Assembly (NCBI GenBank): GCA_009704945.1 | Contig: WLDG01000009.1 | Span: forward strand, 1 to 42,817 | DNA length: 42,817 bases | From: Actinomycetota bacterium | Lineage (GTDB): Bacteria > Actinomycetota > Actinomycetes > Actinomycetales > Microbacteriaceae | Direction: 5' to 3' | Part shown: positions 1 to 9,329 of the stretch, in pieces | How the letters are laid out: each line of letters starts with the position of its first letter | Numbering within the stretch: the stretch's first letter is position 1 | The notes under the pieces: model-generated | What the model saw: only the letters and a program-made list of their open reading frames with translations | The model's database searches: none | What the model was told of the DNA's origin: nothing | Translations under genes and position numbers: made by a program

Positions 1-1217
1 AAGCTTTACTGCATTCAGCGGAAGTAGCTGATACCACCCGCGATGCAGGTTCTTACGGTGTCCAAGCTACTTTTCAGGGCATTGACATGACTGCGGTGAA
101 TAAGTACCGCGACTCAATCATCGACAAGCTCTATAAAGGGCTAACCGGTCTGGTCGGTGGCAAAGCAATTACCTATGTCACTGGTGAAGGAAAAATGACC
201 GGGCCAAAAACCATTTCGGTTGGAAGTGAGAATTACACAGGCAAGAACGTACTGCTGGCAACCGGATCGCTAACTAAGACATTGGGTATTGAAATCGGCG
301 GAAGAGTTATTACTTCTGACCAAGCGCTACTCATGGACTGGGTGCCAAGACGTGTTGCAATCCTCGGTGGTGGGGTGATTGGCGTTGAGTTCGCATCTAT
401 TTGGAGAAGCTTCGGTGCTGAAGTTGTCATCATCGAAGGTCTAGACAGGCTTGTCCCAAACGAAGAACCAGTCATAAGTAAAGCCCTTGAGCGCGCATAC
501 AGAAAACGCGGAATCGAGAGCAAACTGGGCAGCAAGTTCAAGACAGTTTCGCAGACACCGACCGCTGTCGAAATTGAACTCGAGAGTGGCGAGAAAGTAT
601 CAGCGGACATTCTTCTAGTGGCTGTGGGTCGCGGACCGAATGCCACGGGCTTTGGTTTTGAGCAGCAGGGAGTGCAGATGGATCGAGGTTGGGTTCTGAC
701 CAACGATCGACTGCAGACCAACCTGCCGGGTGTTTATGCAGTAGGTGACATTGTGCCTGGGCTTCAACTCGCACATCGTGGATTTATGCAAGGAATCTTT
801 GTGGCCGAGGAGCTAGCAGGCCTGAAGCCAAAGAGAGTCGATGAGATGGGAATCCCCCGCGTCACTTACTGCGAACCTGAAATAGCATCAATCGGTCTCA
901 CCGAAGCGCAGGCTAAGGAAAAGTTTGGCAACGATGTTTCAGTTTATGAATACAACTTGGCTGGAAACGGCAAGAGCAACATTCTCGGAACGACCGGTCT
1001 AATCAAGCTGATTAGACAAAACAATGGCCCAGTTGTCGGATTCCACATGATTGGATCACGAGCTGGCGAGCAAATCGGCGAAGCTCAACTCATCGTAAAT
1101 TGGGAAGCCTACCCAGAAGATGTTGCTCCGCTGGTTCACGCACACCCAACCATGAACGAAGCAATTGGCGAAGCGCACCTCGCTCTCGCCGGCAAACCTC
1201 TACACGCCCACGCATAA
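1..1217 (+). CDS. lpdA: dihydrolipoyl dehydrogenase (E3), 5'-truncated by the window
   Basis: E3 subunit of pyruvate/2-oxoglutarate dehydrogenase complexes; it re-oxidises dihydrolipoyl groups on E2 and passes electrons through FAD to NAD+. The reading frame is open from base 3 (first codons read ALLHSAEVADTT), so the gene starts outside the window; the ATG at 87 is internal. Visible parts are the NAD-binding motif GGGVIGVEFASIW (near 366-405), the second FAD motif TNLPGVYAVGDI (near 718-755) and the C-terminal active-site motif HAHPTMNEAIGE (near 1138-1175) carrying the catalytic His-Glu pair. The N-terminal FAD fold and the redox CxxxxC disulfide lie upstream and cannot be checked. The E2 gene follows after 15 bp, so the two are probably co-transcribed. 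Confidence 0.95.
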   Translation, partial: ALLHSAEVADTTRDAGSYGVQATFQGIDMTAVNKYRDSIIDKLYKGLTGLVGGKAITYVTGEGKMTGPKTISVGSENYTGKNVLLATGSLTKTLGIEIGGRVITSDQALLMDWVPRRVAILGGGVIGVEFASIWRSFGAEVVIIEGLDRLVPNEEPVISKALERAYRKRGIESKLGSKFKTVSQTPTAVEIELESGEKVSADILLVAVGRGPNATGFGFEQQGVQMDRGWVLTNDRLQTNLPGVYAVGDIVPGLQLAHRGFMQGIFVAEELAGLKPKRVDEMGIPRVTYCEPEIASIGLTEAQAKEKFGNDVSVYEYNLAGNGKSNILGTTGLIKLIRQNNGPVVGFHMIGSRAGEQIGEAQLIVNWEAYPEDVAPLVHAHPTMNEAIGEAHLALAGKPLHAHA

Positions 1218-1232
1218 AGACAGGTAAAGAAG

Positions 1233-2570
1233 ATGGCTGACGTAGTTCTTCCAGCACTAGGTGAATCAGTAACCGAGGGCACAGTAACCAGATGGCTCAA
1301 GAAAGTCGGAGACACTGTCGCCGTTGATGAGCCACTAGTTGAGATCTCGACTGACAAGGTTGATACTGAGATTCCCAGTCCAGTAGCAGGCGTTGTTCAA
1401 CAGATTCTGGTCAAAGAAGATGAGACTGTTTCAGTTGGTGCCGTACTTGCAGTTGTTGGCGATGGCGCCGCGATGCCTGCAGCACCTGCAGCGACACCAG
1501 CGCCGGTCGCTGCTCCAGCACCGGTTGCACCGCCAGCGCCAGTCGCTGCTCCAGCACCGGTAGTCACAGCACCAGTTGTTCCTGCACCAATTCCTGCGAC
1601 TGTTGTTCCACCAGTTGCAACTGCGCCAGTTGTTTCACAACCTCCGGTTGCACCGCCCGTTGCCTTGCAAGCTAGCGAATCGGATCCGAATTACATAACT
1701 CCAATTGTTAGAAAGCTCGCTGCTGAATTAGGTGTGAATCTGGCAAACGTTCGAGGCACCGGAGTTGGCGGAAGAATTAGAAAAGAGGACGTCCAGGCGG
1801 CTGGAAGTGGTAGTGCCCCTGCTGCTGCAGCGACCGCTGTGGTGTCTTCTGCACTGCGCGGAACAGTTGAGCCAATGACTCGCTTGCGCAGAGTCTTGGC
1901 GGAGCGCGCGGTTGCATCAATGCAGCAAACCGCTCAGCTAACCTCAGTAGTGGAAGTCGATGTCAGTGGCATCGCTCAACTACGAGAGCGTGTAAAGAGT
2001 GACTTCCTAGCTAAAACAGGCAACAAGCTAACTTTCATGCCTTTCTTCACCTTGGCTGCTGCTGAAGCCTTGCGAGCACACCCGAAAATTAACAGCTCTG
2101 CTGAAGGCGACCAGATTGTCTACCATGACGGCGAAAACATTTCCTTTGCAGTTGATACTGATCGCGGTCTGCTGACTCCTGTCATCAGAAACACCGCTAG
2201 CTTGTCAATTGCTCAACTAGCGGCAGCGATAGCGGATTTAGCCAACAGAACTCGTAGCAACCAGCTCAAGCCAGATGAACTATCGGGTGGCACATTCACC
2301 GTTACCAACACTGGTTCACGCGGTGCCCTATTTGACACTCCTGTAGTTTTCTTGCCACAGTCGGCAATCTTGGGCACAGGCATTGTCACTAAGCGACCAG
2401 CCGTCGTGTCAGATGCCGATGGCAACGACGCAATAGCAATTCGTTCAATGGTTTACCTAGCGCTGAGCTATGACCACCGAATCATTGATGGTGCAGATGC
2501 TGCTCGCTACTTAGGCGATGTCAAGAAGCGTCTTGAGGAAGCAAGGTTCGAAGCAAACCTTGGATTCTAG
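1233..2570 (+). CDS. sucB: 2-oxoacid dehydrogenase E2, dihydrolipoamide acyltransferase
   Basis: Core E2 of the pyruvate (and possibly 2-oxoglutarate) dehydrogenase complex; called SucB or DlaT in actinobacteria. The 445-residue protein has one N-terminal lipoyl domain with the lipoylated Lys42 in STDKVDTEIPSP, an Ala/Pro/Val linker at about residues 82-145, a peripheral subunit-binding domain at about 152-190 (ITPIVRKLAAELGVNL), and the C-terminal catalytic domain ending with YDHRIIDGADAARYL, which holds the HxxxDG acyltransferase motif. Many actinobacterial homologues have two or three lipoyl domains; only one is seen here. A purine-rich ribosome site (AGGTAAAGAAG) precedes the ATG. The neighbours make E3 (lpdA) and the lipoyl cofactor (lipB, lipA), and the matching E1 (aceE) lies at 18590. 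Whether it serves pyruvate, 2-oxoglutarate or both is not decided by sequence. Confidence 0.95.
   Translation: MADVVLPALGESVTEGTVTRWLKKVGDTVAVDEPLVEISTDKVDTEIPSPVAGVVQQILVKEDETVSVGAVLAVVGDGAAMPAAPAATPAPVAAPAPVAPPAPVAAPAPVVTAPVVPAPIPATVVPPVATAPVVSQPPVAPPVALQASESDPNYITPIVRKLAAELGVNLANVRGTGVGGRIRKEDVQAAGSGSAPAAAATAVVSSALRGTVEPMTRLRRVLAERAVASMQQTAQLTSVVEVDVSGIAQLRERVKSDFLAKTGNKLTFMPFFTLAAAEALRAHPKINSSAEGDQIVYHDGENISFAVDTDRGLLTPVIRNTASLSIAQLAAAIADLANRTRSNQLKPDELSGGTFTVTNTGSRGALFDTPVVFLPQSAILGTGIVTKRPAVVSDADGNDAIAIRSMVYLALSYDHRIIDGADAARYLGDVKKRLEEARFEANLGF
1506..1561 (+). repeat. in-frame 20-bp direct repeat in the E2 linker
   Basis: GTCGCTGCTCCAGCACCGGT occurs exactly at 1506-1525 and 1542-1561, 36 bp (12 codons) apart, within the Ala/Pro/Val-rich linker coding region. 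It encodes repeated VAAPAPV units. Such linkers expand and shrink by slippage and probably have no role beyond flexible spacing. Confidence 0.9.
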
Positions 2571-2599
2571 AAAAATCTGGCTGACCTTGGAGTCGAGTC

Positions 2600-3235
2600 A
2601 TGCCTAGATTTGAAAGAGTTGCATTCAATCCGGATTTTATTGACTATCAGTCTGGGTATGAACTTCAACAAAGAGTTCATGCCGAAGTGGTCGCCGGTAC
2701 TCGAGAAGACACTGTCCTACTGCTGGAACACAAAAGCGTATATACGGCTGGCAAACGAACGGACGCTAGTGAATTGCCAGATGATGGCTCAGAATTTGTT
2801 GAAACCAATCGAGGTGGCAAGATTACCTGGCACGGTCCTGGGCAACTAATTGGCTACCCCATAATGCATCTGCCCAAGCCAATCGACGTCGTCGCTTACG
2901 TCAGATACCTGGAGCAGACGATTATCGACGTGATAGCCGAATTCGGTATCGAGGGAACCAGAGTCGCTGGCCGAACTGGAGTCTGGGTGCAGTCCCCCAG
3001 TGGCATCGATAAGGTCGCCTCAATTGGGATTAGGGTTGCGGAGAAAGTAACGATGCATGGATTTGCTCTAAATTGCAGCAATGATTTAGAGCCATTTGAG
3101 CACATTGTTGCTTGTGGGCTAGCCGATGCAAAGGCAACGACCCTAAGTGTTTTAGCATCTAGGGAGATAACCCCGCTTGATGCAGCTAGCCTGATTGAGC
3201 AGAAAATGGGAGAAATACCAAATGCCAGAGGCTAA
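2600..3235 (+). CDS. lipB: lipoyl(octanoyl) transferase
   Basis: Moves octanoyl from octanoyl-ACP to the lipoyl-domain lysine of E2 proteins, the first step of de novo lipoylation. The 211-residue protein shows [17 protein letters not shown] (the RGG..T.HGPGQ signature), the conserved lysine region [10 protein letters not shown], and the catalytic cysteine in HIVACGL. Length matches the family. The ATG at 2600 has a GGAG ribosome site about 8 bp upstream. Its 3' end overlaps lipA by 14 bp, so translation is probably coupled. Acyl-ACP for the reaction would come from the fab operon at 22462-25871. Confidence 0.96.
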   Translation: MPRFERVAFNPDFIDYQSGYELQQRVHAEVVAGTREDTVLLLEHKSVYTAGKRTDASELPDDGSEFVETNRGGKITWHGPGQLIGYPIMHLPKPIDVVAYVRYLEQTIIDVIAEFGIEGTRVAGRTGVWVQSPSGIDKVASIGIRVAEKVTMHGFALNCSNDLEPFEHIVACGLADAKATTLSVLASREITPLDAASLIEQKMGEIPNARG

Positions 3236-4214
3236 GCCAGAACGCAAGCTACTTCGACTAGAGGTTCGAAATAGCGCCGTTCCAATTGAACGCAAGCCTG
3301 AGTGGATTAGAACTACGGCCAAGATGGGACCCGAATACAAGCAGCTGCACTCGCTTGTAAAAGAGCAGGACCTGCACACTGTCTGCCAAGAAGCAGGTTG
3401 CCCAAACATTTTTGAATGCTGGGAAGATCGAGAAGCCACATTTCTAATTGGTGGTTCCCAGTGCACTAGGCGTTGTGACTTCTGCCAGATTGATACCGGC
3501 AAGCCAGCAGCTTTTGATGCTGACGAACCAAGGCGCGTGGGCGAGTCTGTCTCAAAAATGCAATTGCGTTATGCCACTGTCACAGGCGTTGCACGAGACG
3601 ATCTCCCTGATGAAGGTGCATGGCTATATGCAGAAACAATTCGTCAAATACACAACCAGTCCCCCGGCACAGGCGTTGAGATACTAGTTCCGGATTTCTC
3701 TGGCAATCCAAAACACCTTGGTCAGGTTTTTGATGCGTTACCCGAGGTATTTGCTCACAACGTTGAGACTGTGCCAAGAATTTTCAAGCGAATTAGACCA
3801 GCCTTCGATTACAGCAGGTCAATGGATGTCATCACCCAAGCTAGGGATTATGGACTTGTAACCAAGTCCAACTTGATCCTGGGAATGGGAGAAGAAAAAG
3901 AAGAAATCATCACAGCTTTACAAGACCTCCACAACGCTGGAACCGACATTGTCACAATCACTCAGTACCTGAGACCAAGTCCCCGTCACCATCCGGTTGA
4001 GCGCTGGGTGAAGCCTGAGGAATTCGTTGAGCTTGCCAAGATTGCCGAAGGGATCGGATTCCTGGGAGTGTTGGCTGGTCCACTGGTTCGCTCAAGCTAT
4101 CGTGCAGGCCGCCTCTGGGCCACCAGCATGATTGCTAAAGGCCGTCCAATTCCCGAAAACCTTCGCCACTTGGCAGATAAGGTCGAATTCGTCCAAGCCA
4201 GCGCGATTGCCTAA
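3222..4214 (+). CDS. lipA: lipoyl synthase, radical SAM
   Basis: Inserts two sulfur atoms into protein-bound octanoyl chains to make lipoyl groups. From the ATG at 3222 the product is 330 residues. The auxiliary 4Fe-4S cluster cysteines are C55, C60 and C66 ([12 protein letters not shown]), the radical-SAM cluster is C81-x3-C85-x2-C88 (CTRRCDFC), and the C-terminal RSSY motif is present (VRSSYRAG). I preferred 3222 to the upstream in-frame TTG at 3195 because GGGAGAA lies 7 bp before it and the protein then begins [11 protein letters not shown] as in relatives. It overlaps lipB by 14 bp and belongs to the lpdA-sucB-lipB-lipA-DUF4191 run. Confidence 0.97.
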   Translation: MPEAKPERKLLRLEVRNSAVPIERKPEWIRTTAKMGPEYKQLHSLVKEQDLHTVCQEAGCPNIFECWEDREATFLIGGSQCTRRCDFCQIDTGKPAAFDADEPRRVGESVSKMQLRYATVTGVARDDLPDEGAWLYAETIRQIHNQSPGTGVEILVPDFSGNPKHLGQVFDALPEVFAHNVETVPRIFKRIRPAFDYSRSMDVITQARDYGLVTKSNLILGMGEEKEEIITALQDLHNAGTDIVTITQYLRPSPRHHPVERWVKPEEFVELAKIAEGIGFLGVLAGPLVRSSYRAGRLWATSMIAKGRPIPENLRHLADKVEFVQASAIA

Positions 4215-4227
4215 CTAAACTAGGCGC

Positions 4228-4923
4228 GTGGCTAAGAAGGATAAGAAACCCGGCAGATTCAAACAACTGCTGCAGGTATACAAAGTAACCGCTAAGAACG
4301 ACCCATCAAGCGTGTGGGTCTCTCTGCTTGGATTTTTAGTTTCTGTTGCAATCGGTCTGGTCATGGGTTACTTCGTATTTGGCGGAGAGCCTTGGAGCTT
4401 TACGCTCTGGACAATCTCGGGCGTGACTAGCGGCATTTTGGTCGCCATGATCATCATGTCCCGTCGTGCTGAGCGCAGTGCCTACAAGCAAATTGAAGGT
4501 CAAGCCGGAGCCGTTTCCGCAGTGCTGAATTCACAAATCCGTCGATCTTGGCGAGCAAACCCAACACCTATTGCAATTAGCCCCAAAACTCGTGACGCTG
4601 TTTACCGGATGATAGGACGGCCGGGAGTGGTTCTGATCGGCGAGGGTGACTCCGCTCGTTTGACACAAATGCTGCAGGACGAGTCGCGCAAAGTCCACCG
4701 CATTGCCCCTGGTGTGACAATCCATCAAATAAAGGTCACTCAGGACAATTCTGGGGTCCGCCTTTACAACCTTCTCAAGACCGTCTACAAGCTCAAGAAG
4801 ACCCTCCGCCGTGCCGAGGTTACGGCCGTTGCGAACCGTCTGGAATCCTTGGGCGGGCTCTCTATCCCCATCCCTAAGGGAATCGACCCGATGCGAGTGA
4901 GACCCCCGAAACGCAAGGGTTAA
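4228..4923 (+). CDS. DUF4191 family membrane protein
   Basis: A 231-residue actinobacterial protein of unknown function, normally found just after lipA (Rv2219 position in M. tuberculosis). It has a basic N-terminus (MAKKDKKPGRFKQ), two adjacent transmembrane helices at about residues 31-52 (WVSLLGFLVSVAIGLVMGYF) and 58-77 (FTLWTISGVTSGILVAMIIM), and a cytoplasmic-looking basic region to the C-terminus. The start is GTG at 4228, 13 bp after lipA. Family assignment rests on position, topology and length; no enzyme motif is visible. The last codons overlap the possible GlnR site upstream of glnA. Confidence 0.85.
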   Translation: MAKKDKKPGRFKQLLQVYKVTAKNDPSSVWVSLLGFLVSVAIGLVMGYFVFGGEPWSFTLWTISGVTSGILVAMIIMSRRAERSAYKQIEGQAGAVSAVLNSQIRRSWRANPTPIAISPKTRDAVYRMIGRPGVVLIGEGDSARLTQMLQDESRKVHRIAPGVTIHQIKVTQDNSGVRLYNLLKTVYKLKKTLRRAEVTAVANRLESLGGLSIPIPKGIDPMRVRPPKRKG

Positions 4924-4951
4924 CATTTCTGAAACATTTGACCACTAGGTT
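4919..4951 (+). promoter_or_regulatory. possible GlnR box and -10 element upstream of glnA
   Basis: The sequence TTAAC (4920-4924), six bases, GAAAC (4931-4935), six bases fits the actinobacterial GlnR consensus gTnAC-n6-GaAAC-n6, including the AC-n9-AC spacing. It starts inside the DUF4191 stop region and lies about 65 bp before the glnA ATG. TAGGTT at 4946-4951 fits an actinobacterial TAnnnT -10 element, which would put the start point near 4958 and the box over the -35 position, as expected for an OmpR-type activator. The motif is short, and whether this organism has GlnR cannot be seen here. Confidence 0.45.
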
Positions 4952-4997
4952 TTAGATGTTCCCTCCGGGATCTAGGCAACCGAAGAGAGAGAAACCT

Positions 4998-6422
4998 ATG
5001 TTCAAAAACGCATCTGAAGTACTCAAATACATCAAAGAAAATGATGTTAAGTTCGTTGATGTTCGATTTACCGACCTTCCTGGAGTGCAGCAGCACTTTA
5101 ATCTGCCGGTGTCGCAGATTAATGAAGACTTCTTCGCAAACGGACAGTTATTTGACGCATCGTCCATCCGTGGGTTTGCATCGATTCACGAGAGTGACAT
5201 GCAGCTCATTCCGGATGTTTCCACCGCATGGCTGGATCCGTTCCGTGTAGAGAAAACGCTAATCATAAATTTTGACATTTATAACCCTCGCAATGGTGAG
5301 CTCTATCACCGCGACCCTCGTCAGGTTGCACACAAGGCAGAGCGTTACCTTCAGTCAACTGGCATCGCAGACACTGCGTTCTTCGCCCCAGAAGCCGAAT
5401 TCTTTATCTTTGATGAGGTTCGATACGAGGTGAAAGCCAACACTGCCTTCCACATCGTTGACTCAATCGAAGGAAGCTGGAACTCAGCCCGCGTTGAAGA
5501 AGGTGGAAACCTCGGCAATAAAACTCCATACAAAGGCGGATACTTCCCAGTTTCACCAGTTGATCACCTAGCTGACATTCGTGATGCGATTGTCTTGGAG
5601 CTCGAGGCAGCCGGCTTGGATGTTGAGCGCTCCCACCACGAGGTTGGAACTGCCGGTCAGTGCGAGATCAACTACAGATTTGACACTCTGGTTAAGAGTG
5701 CCGACGACATTCTGAAGTTTAAGTACATCGTCAAGAACGTTTCCCACCAGTTTGGCAAGACTGCAACCTTTATGCCAAAGCCTCTATTTGGTGACAATGG
5801 TTCTGGCATGCACGTTCACCAATCGCTATGGAAAGACGGTAAGCCGTTGTTCTATGACGAGACCGGTTACGGTGGACTTAGTGACATGGCTCGGTGGTAC
5901 ATCGGTGGTCTTCTCAAGCACGCCCCTAGCTTGCTTGCGTTCACTAACCCATCAATCAACTCTTACCACCGTCTAGTTCCAGGTTTTGAAGCACCTGTGA
6001 ACCTCGTCTACTCAGCAGGAAACCGATCAGCTGCTATTCGAATCCCTATGACTGGATCAAATCCAAAGGCTAAGAGAATCGAATTCCGAGCCCCAGACAG
6101 TGCAGGTAACCCATACCTTGCATTCGCAGCAATGCTGATGGCCGGCTTGGATGGCGTTAAGAACAGAATTGAGCCTCACGCACCAGTCGACAAGGATCTC
6201 TATGAGCTTCCACCAGAAGAGGCCAAGAACATTCCACAGGTTCCTGGATCATTGGAAGCAGTGCTGCAGAGCCTAGAGCAGGACAACGAGTACTTGATGC
6301 AGGGCAACGTATTCACGGAAGACCTGATTGAAACTTGGATTGATTACAAACGCGAGAAGGAACTGAAGCCTATGGCTCAGCGCCCTCACCCGTATGAATT
6401 CGAGCTTTATTACGGTGTCTAG
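4998..6422 (+). CDS. glnA: type I glutamine synthetase
   Basis: Makes glutamine from glutamate, ammonia and ATP; the main ammonia-assimilating enzyme. From ATG 4998 the product is 474 residues, typical of the dodecameric GSI-beta class. Visible motifs are the beta-grasp start ([19 protein letters not shown]), the metal and ATP site [10 protein letters not shown], and NRSAAIRIP. Tyr402 in [10 protein letters not shown] matches the tyrosine adenylylated by GlnE, whose gene is the convergent neighbour. ATG 4998, with GAGAGAGAAA before it, is preferred to an in-frame ATG at 4956, which would add a non-homologous tail. A GlnR-like box lies upstream and a strong terminator follows. Confidence 0.97.
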   Translation: MFKNASEVLKYIKENDVKFVDVRFTDLPGVQQHFNLPVSQINEDFFANGQLFDASSIRGFASIHESDMQLIPDVSTAWLDPFRVEKTLIINFDIYNPRNGELYHRDPRQVAHKAERYLQSTGIADTAFFAPEAEFFIFDEVRYEVKANTAFHIVDSIEGSWNSARVEEGGNLGNKTPYKGGYFPVSPVDHLADIRDAIVLELEAAGLDVERSHHEVGTAGQCEINYRFDTLVKSADDILKFKYIVKNVSHQFGKTATFMPKPLFGDNGSGMHVHQSLWKDGKPLFYDETGYGGLSDMARWYIGGLLKHAPSLLAFTNPSINSYHRLVPGFEAPVNLVYSAGNRSAAIRIPMTGSNPKAKRIEFRAPDSAGNPYLAFAAMLMAGLDGVKNRIEPHAPVDKDLYELPPEEAKNIPQVPGSLEAVLQSLEQDNEYLMQGNVFTEDLIETWIDYKREKELKPMAQRPHPYEFELYYGV

Positions 6423-6432
6423 ATTCAATTGA

Positions 6433-6462
6433 CAAAAGGGGCGACTTCGGTCGCCCCTTTTG
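6433..6462. terminator. bidirectional intrinsic terminator between glnA and glnE
   Basis: A perfect 13-bp stem (6433-6445 with 6450-6462) is closed by a C(UUCG)G tetraloop. Its outer pairs are C-G and four A-T, so each strand has an A tract before and a T tract after a GC core. It sits in the 42-bp gap between convergent glnA and glnE and can end both transcripts. It is the only clear rho-independent terminator I found in the window. Confidence 0.92.
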
Positions 6463-6464
6463 AG

Positions 6465-9329
6465 TTAAAAAAGCTCCTCGAAAACCTTTCTAGATCTTCT
6501 GGTCGCAGCCAGATAATCATCTTCGAGCTCTGACGCAGAGCCCGGAGAGTATTCGAGAATGCGAGAAGTCGCTTCCAACTGACGCCTATCGCTGGGGAGG
6601 ATGTCTATTAGCTTGTCAACGGCCAGAACGAGGGCGCTTCTGGTTCGCGTGGCGATCGACCAACCCGCATTCAAAATCTGTGCCTGATCCATACTTATAA
6701 TCGAAAGCTTCGCCAGCTCCTGTAGAACCTCCAGTGTTCCAACACGCTGTAACTCAGGATGTTTAGCTGCGTATCTAAGTTGATACAGCTGTACCAGCCA
6801 TTCGACATCGCTGATTGATCCTCGTCCTAGTTTCAAGTGCCTGGTGGGATCGGCGCCAAGTGGTAATCGCTCGCTCTCAACTCTCGCCTTGATTCTCCGG
6901 ATCTCCGTCAATTGCTTATCTGAAAGCTGCTCGGGGTATCGATACTTATTAATCAAACTAGTGAAAGACGATCGCAGGGAATCGCTACCTGAAATGATAC
7001 GAGCTCTAAGGAGGGCTTGGAATTCCCAAGTATCAGCCCACTTCTCGTAGTAAGCCTGATAACTCTCAATGGAACGAACTCTAGGTCCGTTCTTGCCTTC
7101 AGGGCGAAGCCCCAAATCCAGCTCAAACTCTAGAAGAGAGTCCTTGCTCAGCAGCATAAGTTGCGAAGCAATCTGTTCTGCAATTTGCTGAGAACCCTCT
7201 GTGTCTGATCTGTAAACGAGCATGGCGTCGGCATCCGACCCAAATCCAAGTTCTTTACCGCCCCAGCGTCCCATTGAAATAATTCCAAAATCTAAGGCTT
7301 CATTAGCTCCGCCCTTGGCAAGCTGCAGCATTGCAAGAAGATAACTATCAACCAAATCTGTAAGTCCCATGGATATCTTTTGCATGGTGAGCTGACCGAG
7401 CACGGCGCCGATTGCAAGCCTTAGAACTTCCCTGCGCCGGATCTGTCTGATTAGCTCCGCAGCTGATTCCGTTGTTTCGCGATCTGCAATTGCAAGCATC
7501 TCTTGAAGCAGTTTCTCCTGTGAGCTTGGTTCGAGAGAGCCAGCATCCCCAAACCACGCCGATGAGTCAGGGATGTGCTCGAGAAGTCTGGCTATAAAGC
7601 TGGATGATGATAGAACCTTCATAAGTCGCTCGGCCGCCCCGGAAGAGTCGCGGAGCATCTTGAGGAACCAGTGCGTCTCTCCTAGTGATTCACTCAAACG
7701 TCTAAAGCTAAGAAGCGCCCGATCTGGATCAATGCCTTCCGCCATCCAACGAATTAACACCGGCACTAAAGTCCTTTGGACTGTTGCTCTCCTGGACACC
7801 CCGCTCGTGAGGGCTGAGATGTGGCGAATGGCTCCGGTGGGATCGATGAATCCGAGCGCCCGAAGCCTCGAGTCAATGGCTTCGTCACTTAGCTTCACAT
7901 CACCAGGTGCAAGTTCGGCCGTCGCGGCAAGAAGAGGGCGATAGAACACTGAATCATGCAGAGATGCAACTCTGGAGCGAGTTTGGTCTAAAACTTGAGC
8001 AAGGTCCTCAGCCGACCAATTGAGATTTACTCCCCTGGCAACCCTTCTTAGTTCAGAAATTTGAGCTGGAACTAAATGAGTTCTTCTCAACTTGATTAGT
8101 TGAACTCTGTGCTCCACCACTCGCAATAGTTGATACGAAGCGATCATTTCGCGTGCATCGTCTCTACCCAAGAAACCAGCATCGCTGAGCGAGTGCAGAG
8201 CCGATAAGGTATTGGCTGATCGGAGAGACTCATCAGTCACTCCGTGGACCAGCTGCATCAATTGAGCAGTGAATTCGACATCTCTCAGGCCGCCTCTGCC
8301 AAGCTTTATGTCTCGCTGGGCATCATCCTTGCTTAGCTGTTCTAAGACGCGTTTTCTGAGATGACGAGTGCTCTCAACAATTCTGCTTCTTTCAGAGTAG
8401 GTCCAAATCAAAGGCTTTATTTTTTGAACATACTGTTCACCAATTGATCTATCCCCGGCAGCAAAGCGTGCTTTCAGAAGGGCTTGGAACTCCCAAGGTT
8501 CTGCCCATTTTTCATAGTAAGTTTTGTGTGCTTCTAGGGTTCTAACTAGAGCGCCAGATTTACCCTCCGGGCGAAGGTTGGCATCAACTTGCCACAGTCC
8601 TTCCTCAATATCAGATTCAAACAGGCATGCTGCCAGTCGAGTTGCCAGCTTGGTTGAGGTTTCAAGAGAATCCGAATCAGACACATAAATAACATCTACA
8701 TCGGAAACGTAATTTAATTCTGCTGCTCCGGTTTTACCCATGGCAATTATTGCCAACTTGGAACTTTGCTTCTGTTCGATACTTATTCTGCCCTCAGCCA
8801 CAAGTTCAAGCCCGGCCAGATCCAACCCAGCCTCAAGCGTGGCATCAGTAAGTCGAGTGAGCGCCGTTGCAACGAATTCGTAAGCATCTAGAGCGCTTGG
8901 TGAAGACAGGTCAAAATCAACGATTTGGAGCAGTTGAGCACGATAAGCGACTCTCAGTTCCACGCGACTTGAAGAACTAACTTCAAATTCAGTTGGCAGC
9001 CGTGGCTCAAACTGAAATAAATCAAGGTGCTTCGGGTGTCTTATGAGAAACTCTGCCAATGCGTCTGAGGATCCCAGGAGTCTGCACAGCCGGAGCGACT
9101 TGTCTGGGCTTGAGAGAAGTTTCCCAATTCGCCCAGAATCGACTTCTGCTAAGCGAAGCAGAGAGTCGAGTGCTCGATCCGGTGATGCTGATTTAGACAG
9201 CGGATCCAAGGCTGAGTGGCCCCAGTCCCCTGCTAATTCAACCAATCGGTCTAACTTAGGAATACTTTGTGATAACTCTTCAAAGCCCAGTCGGGCCAAT
9301 TCACTCAGCGGGTTTGAACGTGAAGCCAT
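6465..9329 (-). CDS. glnE: bifunctional glutamine synthetase adenylyltransferase/deadenylase
   Basis: Adds AMP to, or removes it from, the glutamine synthetase tyrosine to match activity to nitrogen supply. The 954-residue protein has the expected two nucleotidyltransferase halves. The N-terminal half carries NYVSDVDVIYVSDSD and the C-terminal half carries GFGSDADAMLVYRSD, both with the paired aspartates of the family fold. Each half also repeats a KWAxxWEFQALLxAR segment and an L(K/R)LGRG(G/S)xxDVE motif. Its ATG at 9329 follows the glnA2 TAG with no intervening base, so the two are almost certainly one transcript. The target Tyr402 is in the convergent glnA. Confidence 0.96.
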   Translation of the reverse strand: MASRSNPLSELARLGFEELSQSIPKLDRLVELAGDWGHSALDPLSKSASPDRALDSLLRLAEVDSGRIGKLLSSPDKSLRLCRLLGSSDALAEFLIRHPKHLDLFQFEPRLPTEFEVSSSSRVELRVAYRAQLLQIVDFDLSSPSALDAYEFVATALTRLTDATLEAGLDLAGLELVAEGRISIEQKQSSKLAIIAMGKTGAAELNYVSDVDVIYVSDSDSLETSTKLATRLAACLFESDIEEGLWQVDANLRPEGKSGALVRTLEAHKTYYEKWAEPWEFQALLKARFAAGDRSIGEQYVQKIKPLIWTYSERSRIVESTRHLRKRVLEQLSKDDAQRDIKLGRGGLRDVEFTAQLMQLVHGVTDESLRSANTLSALHSLSDAGFLGRDDAREMIASYQLLRVVEHRVQLIKLRRTHLVPAQISELRRVARGVNLNWSAEDLAQVLDQTRSRVASLHDSVFYRPLLAATAELAPGDVKLSDEAIDSRLRALGFIDPTGAIRHISALTSGVSRRATVQRTLVPVLIRWMAEGIDPDRALLSFRRLSESLGETHWFLKMLRDSSGAAERLMKVLSSSSFIARLLEHIPDSSAWFGDAGSLEPSSQEKLLQEMLAIADRETTESAAELIRQIRRREVLRLAIGAVLGQLTMQKISMGLTDLVDSYLLAMLQLAKGGANEALDFGIISMGRWGGKELGFGSDADAMLVYRSDTEGSQQIAEQIASQLMLLSKDSLLEFELDLGLRPEGKNGPRVRSIESYQAYYEKWADTWEFQALLRARIISGSDSLRSSFTSLINKYRYPEQLSDKQLTEIRRIKARVESERLPLGADPTRHLKLGRGSISDVEWLVQLYQLRYAAKHPELQRVGTLEVLQELAKLSIISMDQAQILNAGWSIATRTRSALVLAVDKLIDILPSDRRQLEATSRILEYSPGSASELEDDYLAATRRSRKVFEELF

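Noticed and set aside
1500-1680. Repeat-rich GC stretch as possible repeat element
   Set aside because: It is the in-frame Ala/Pro/Val linker of the E2 protein.
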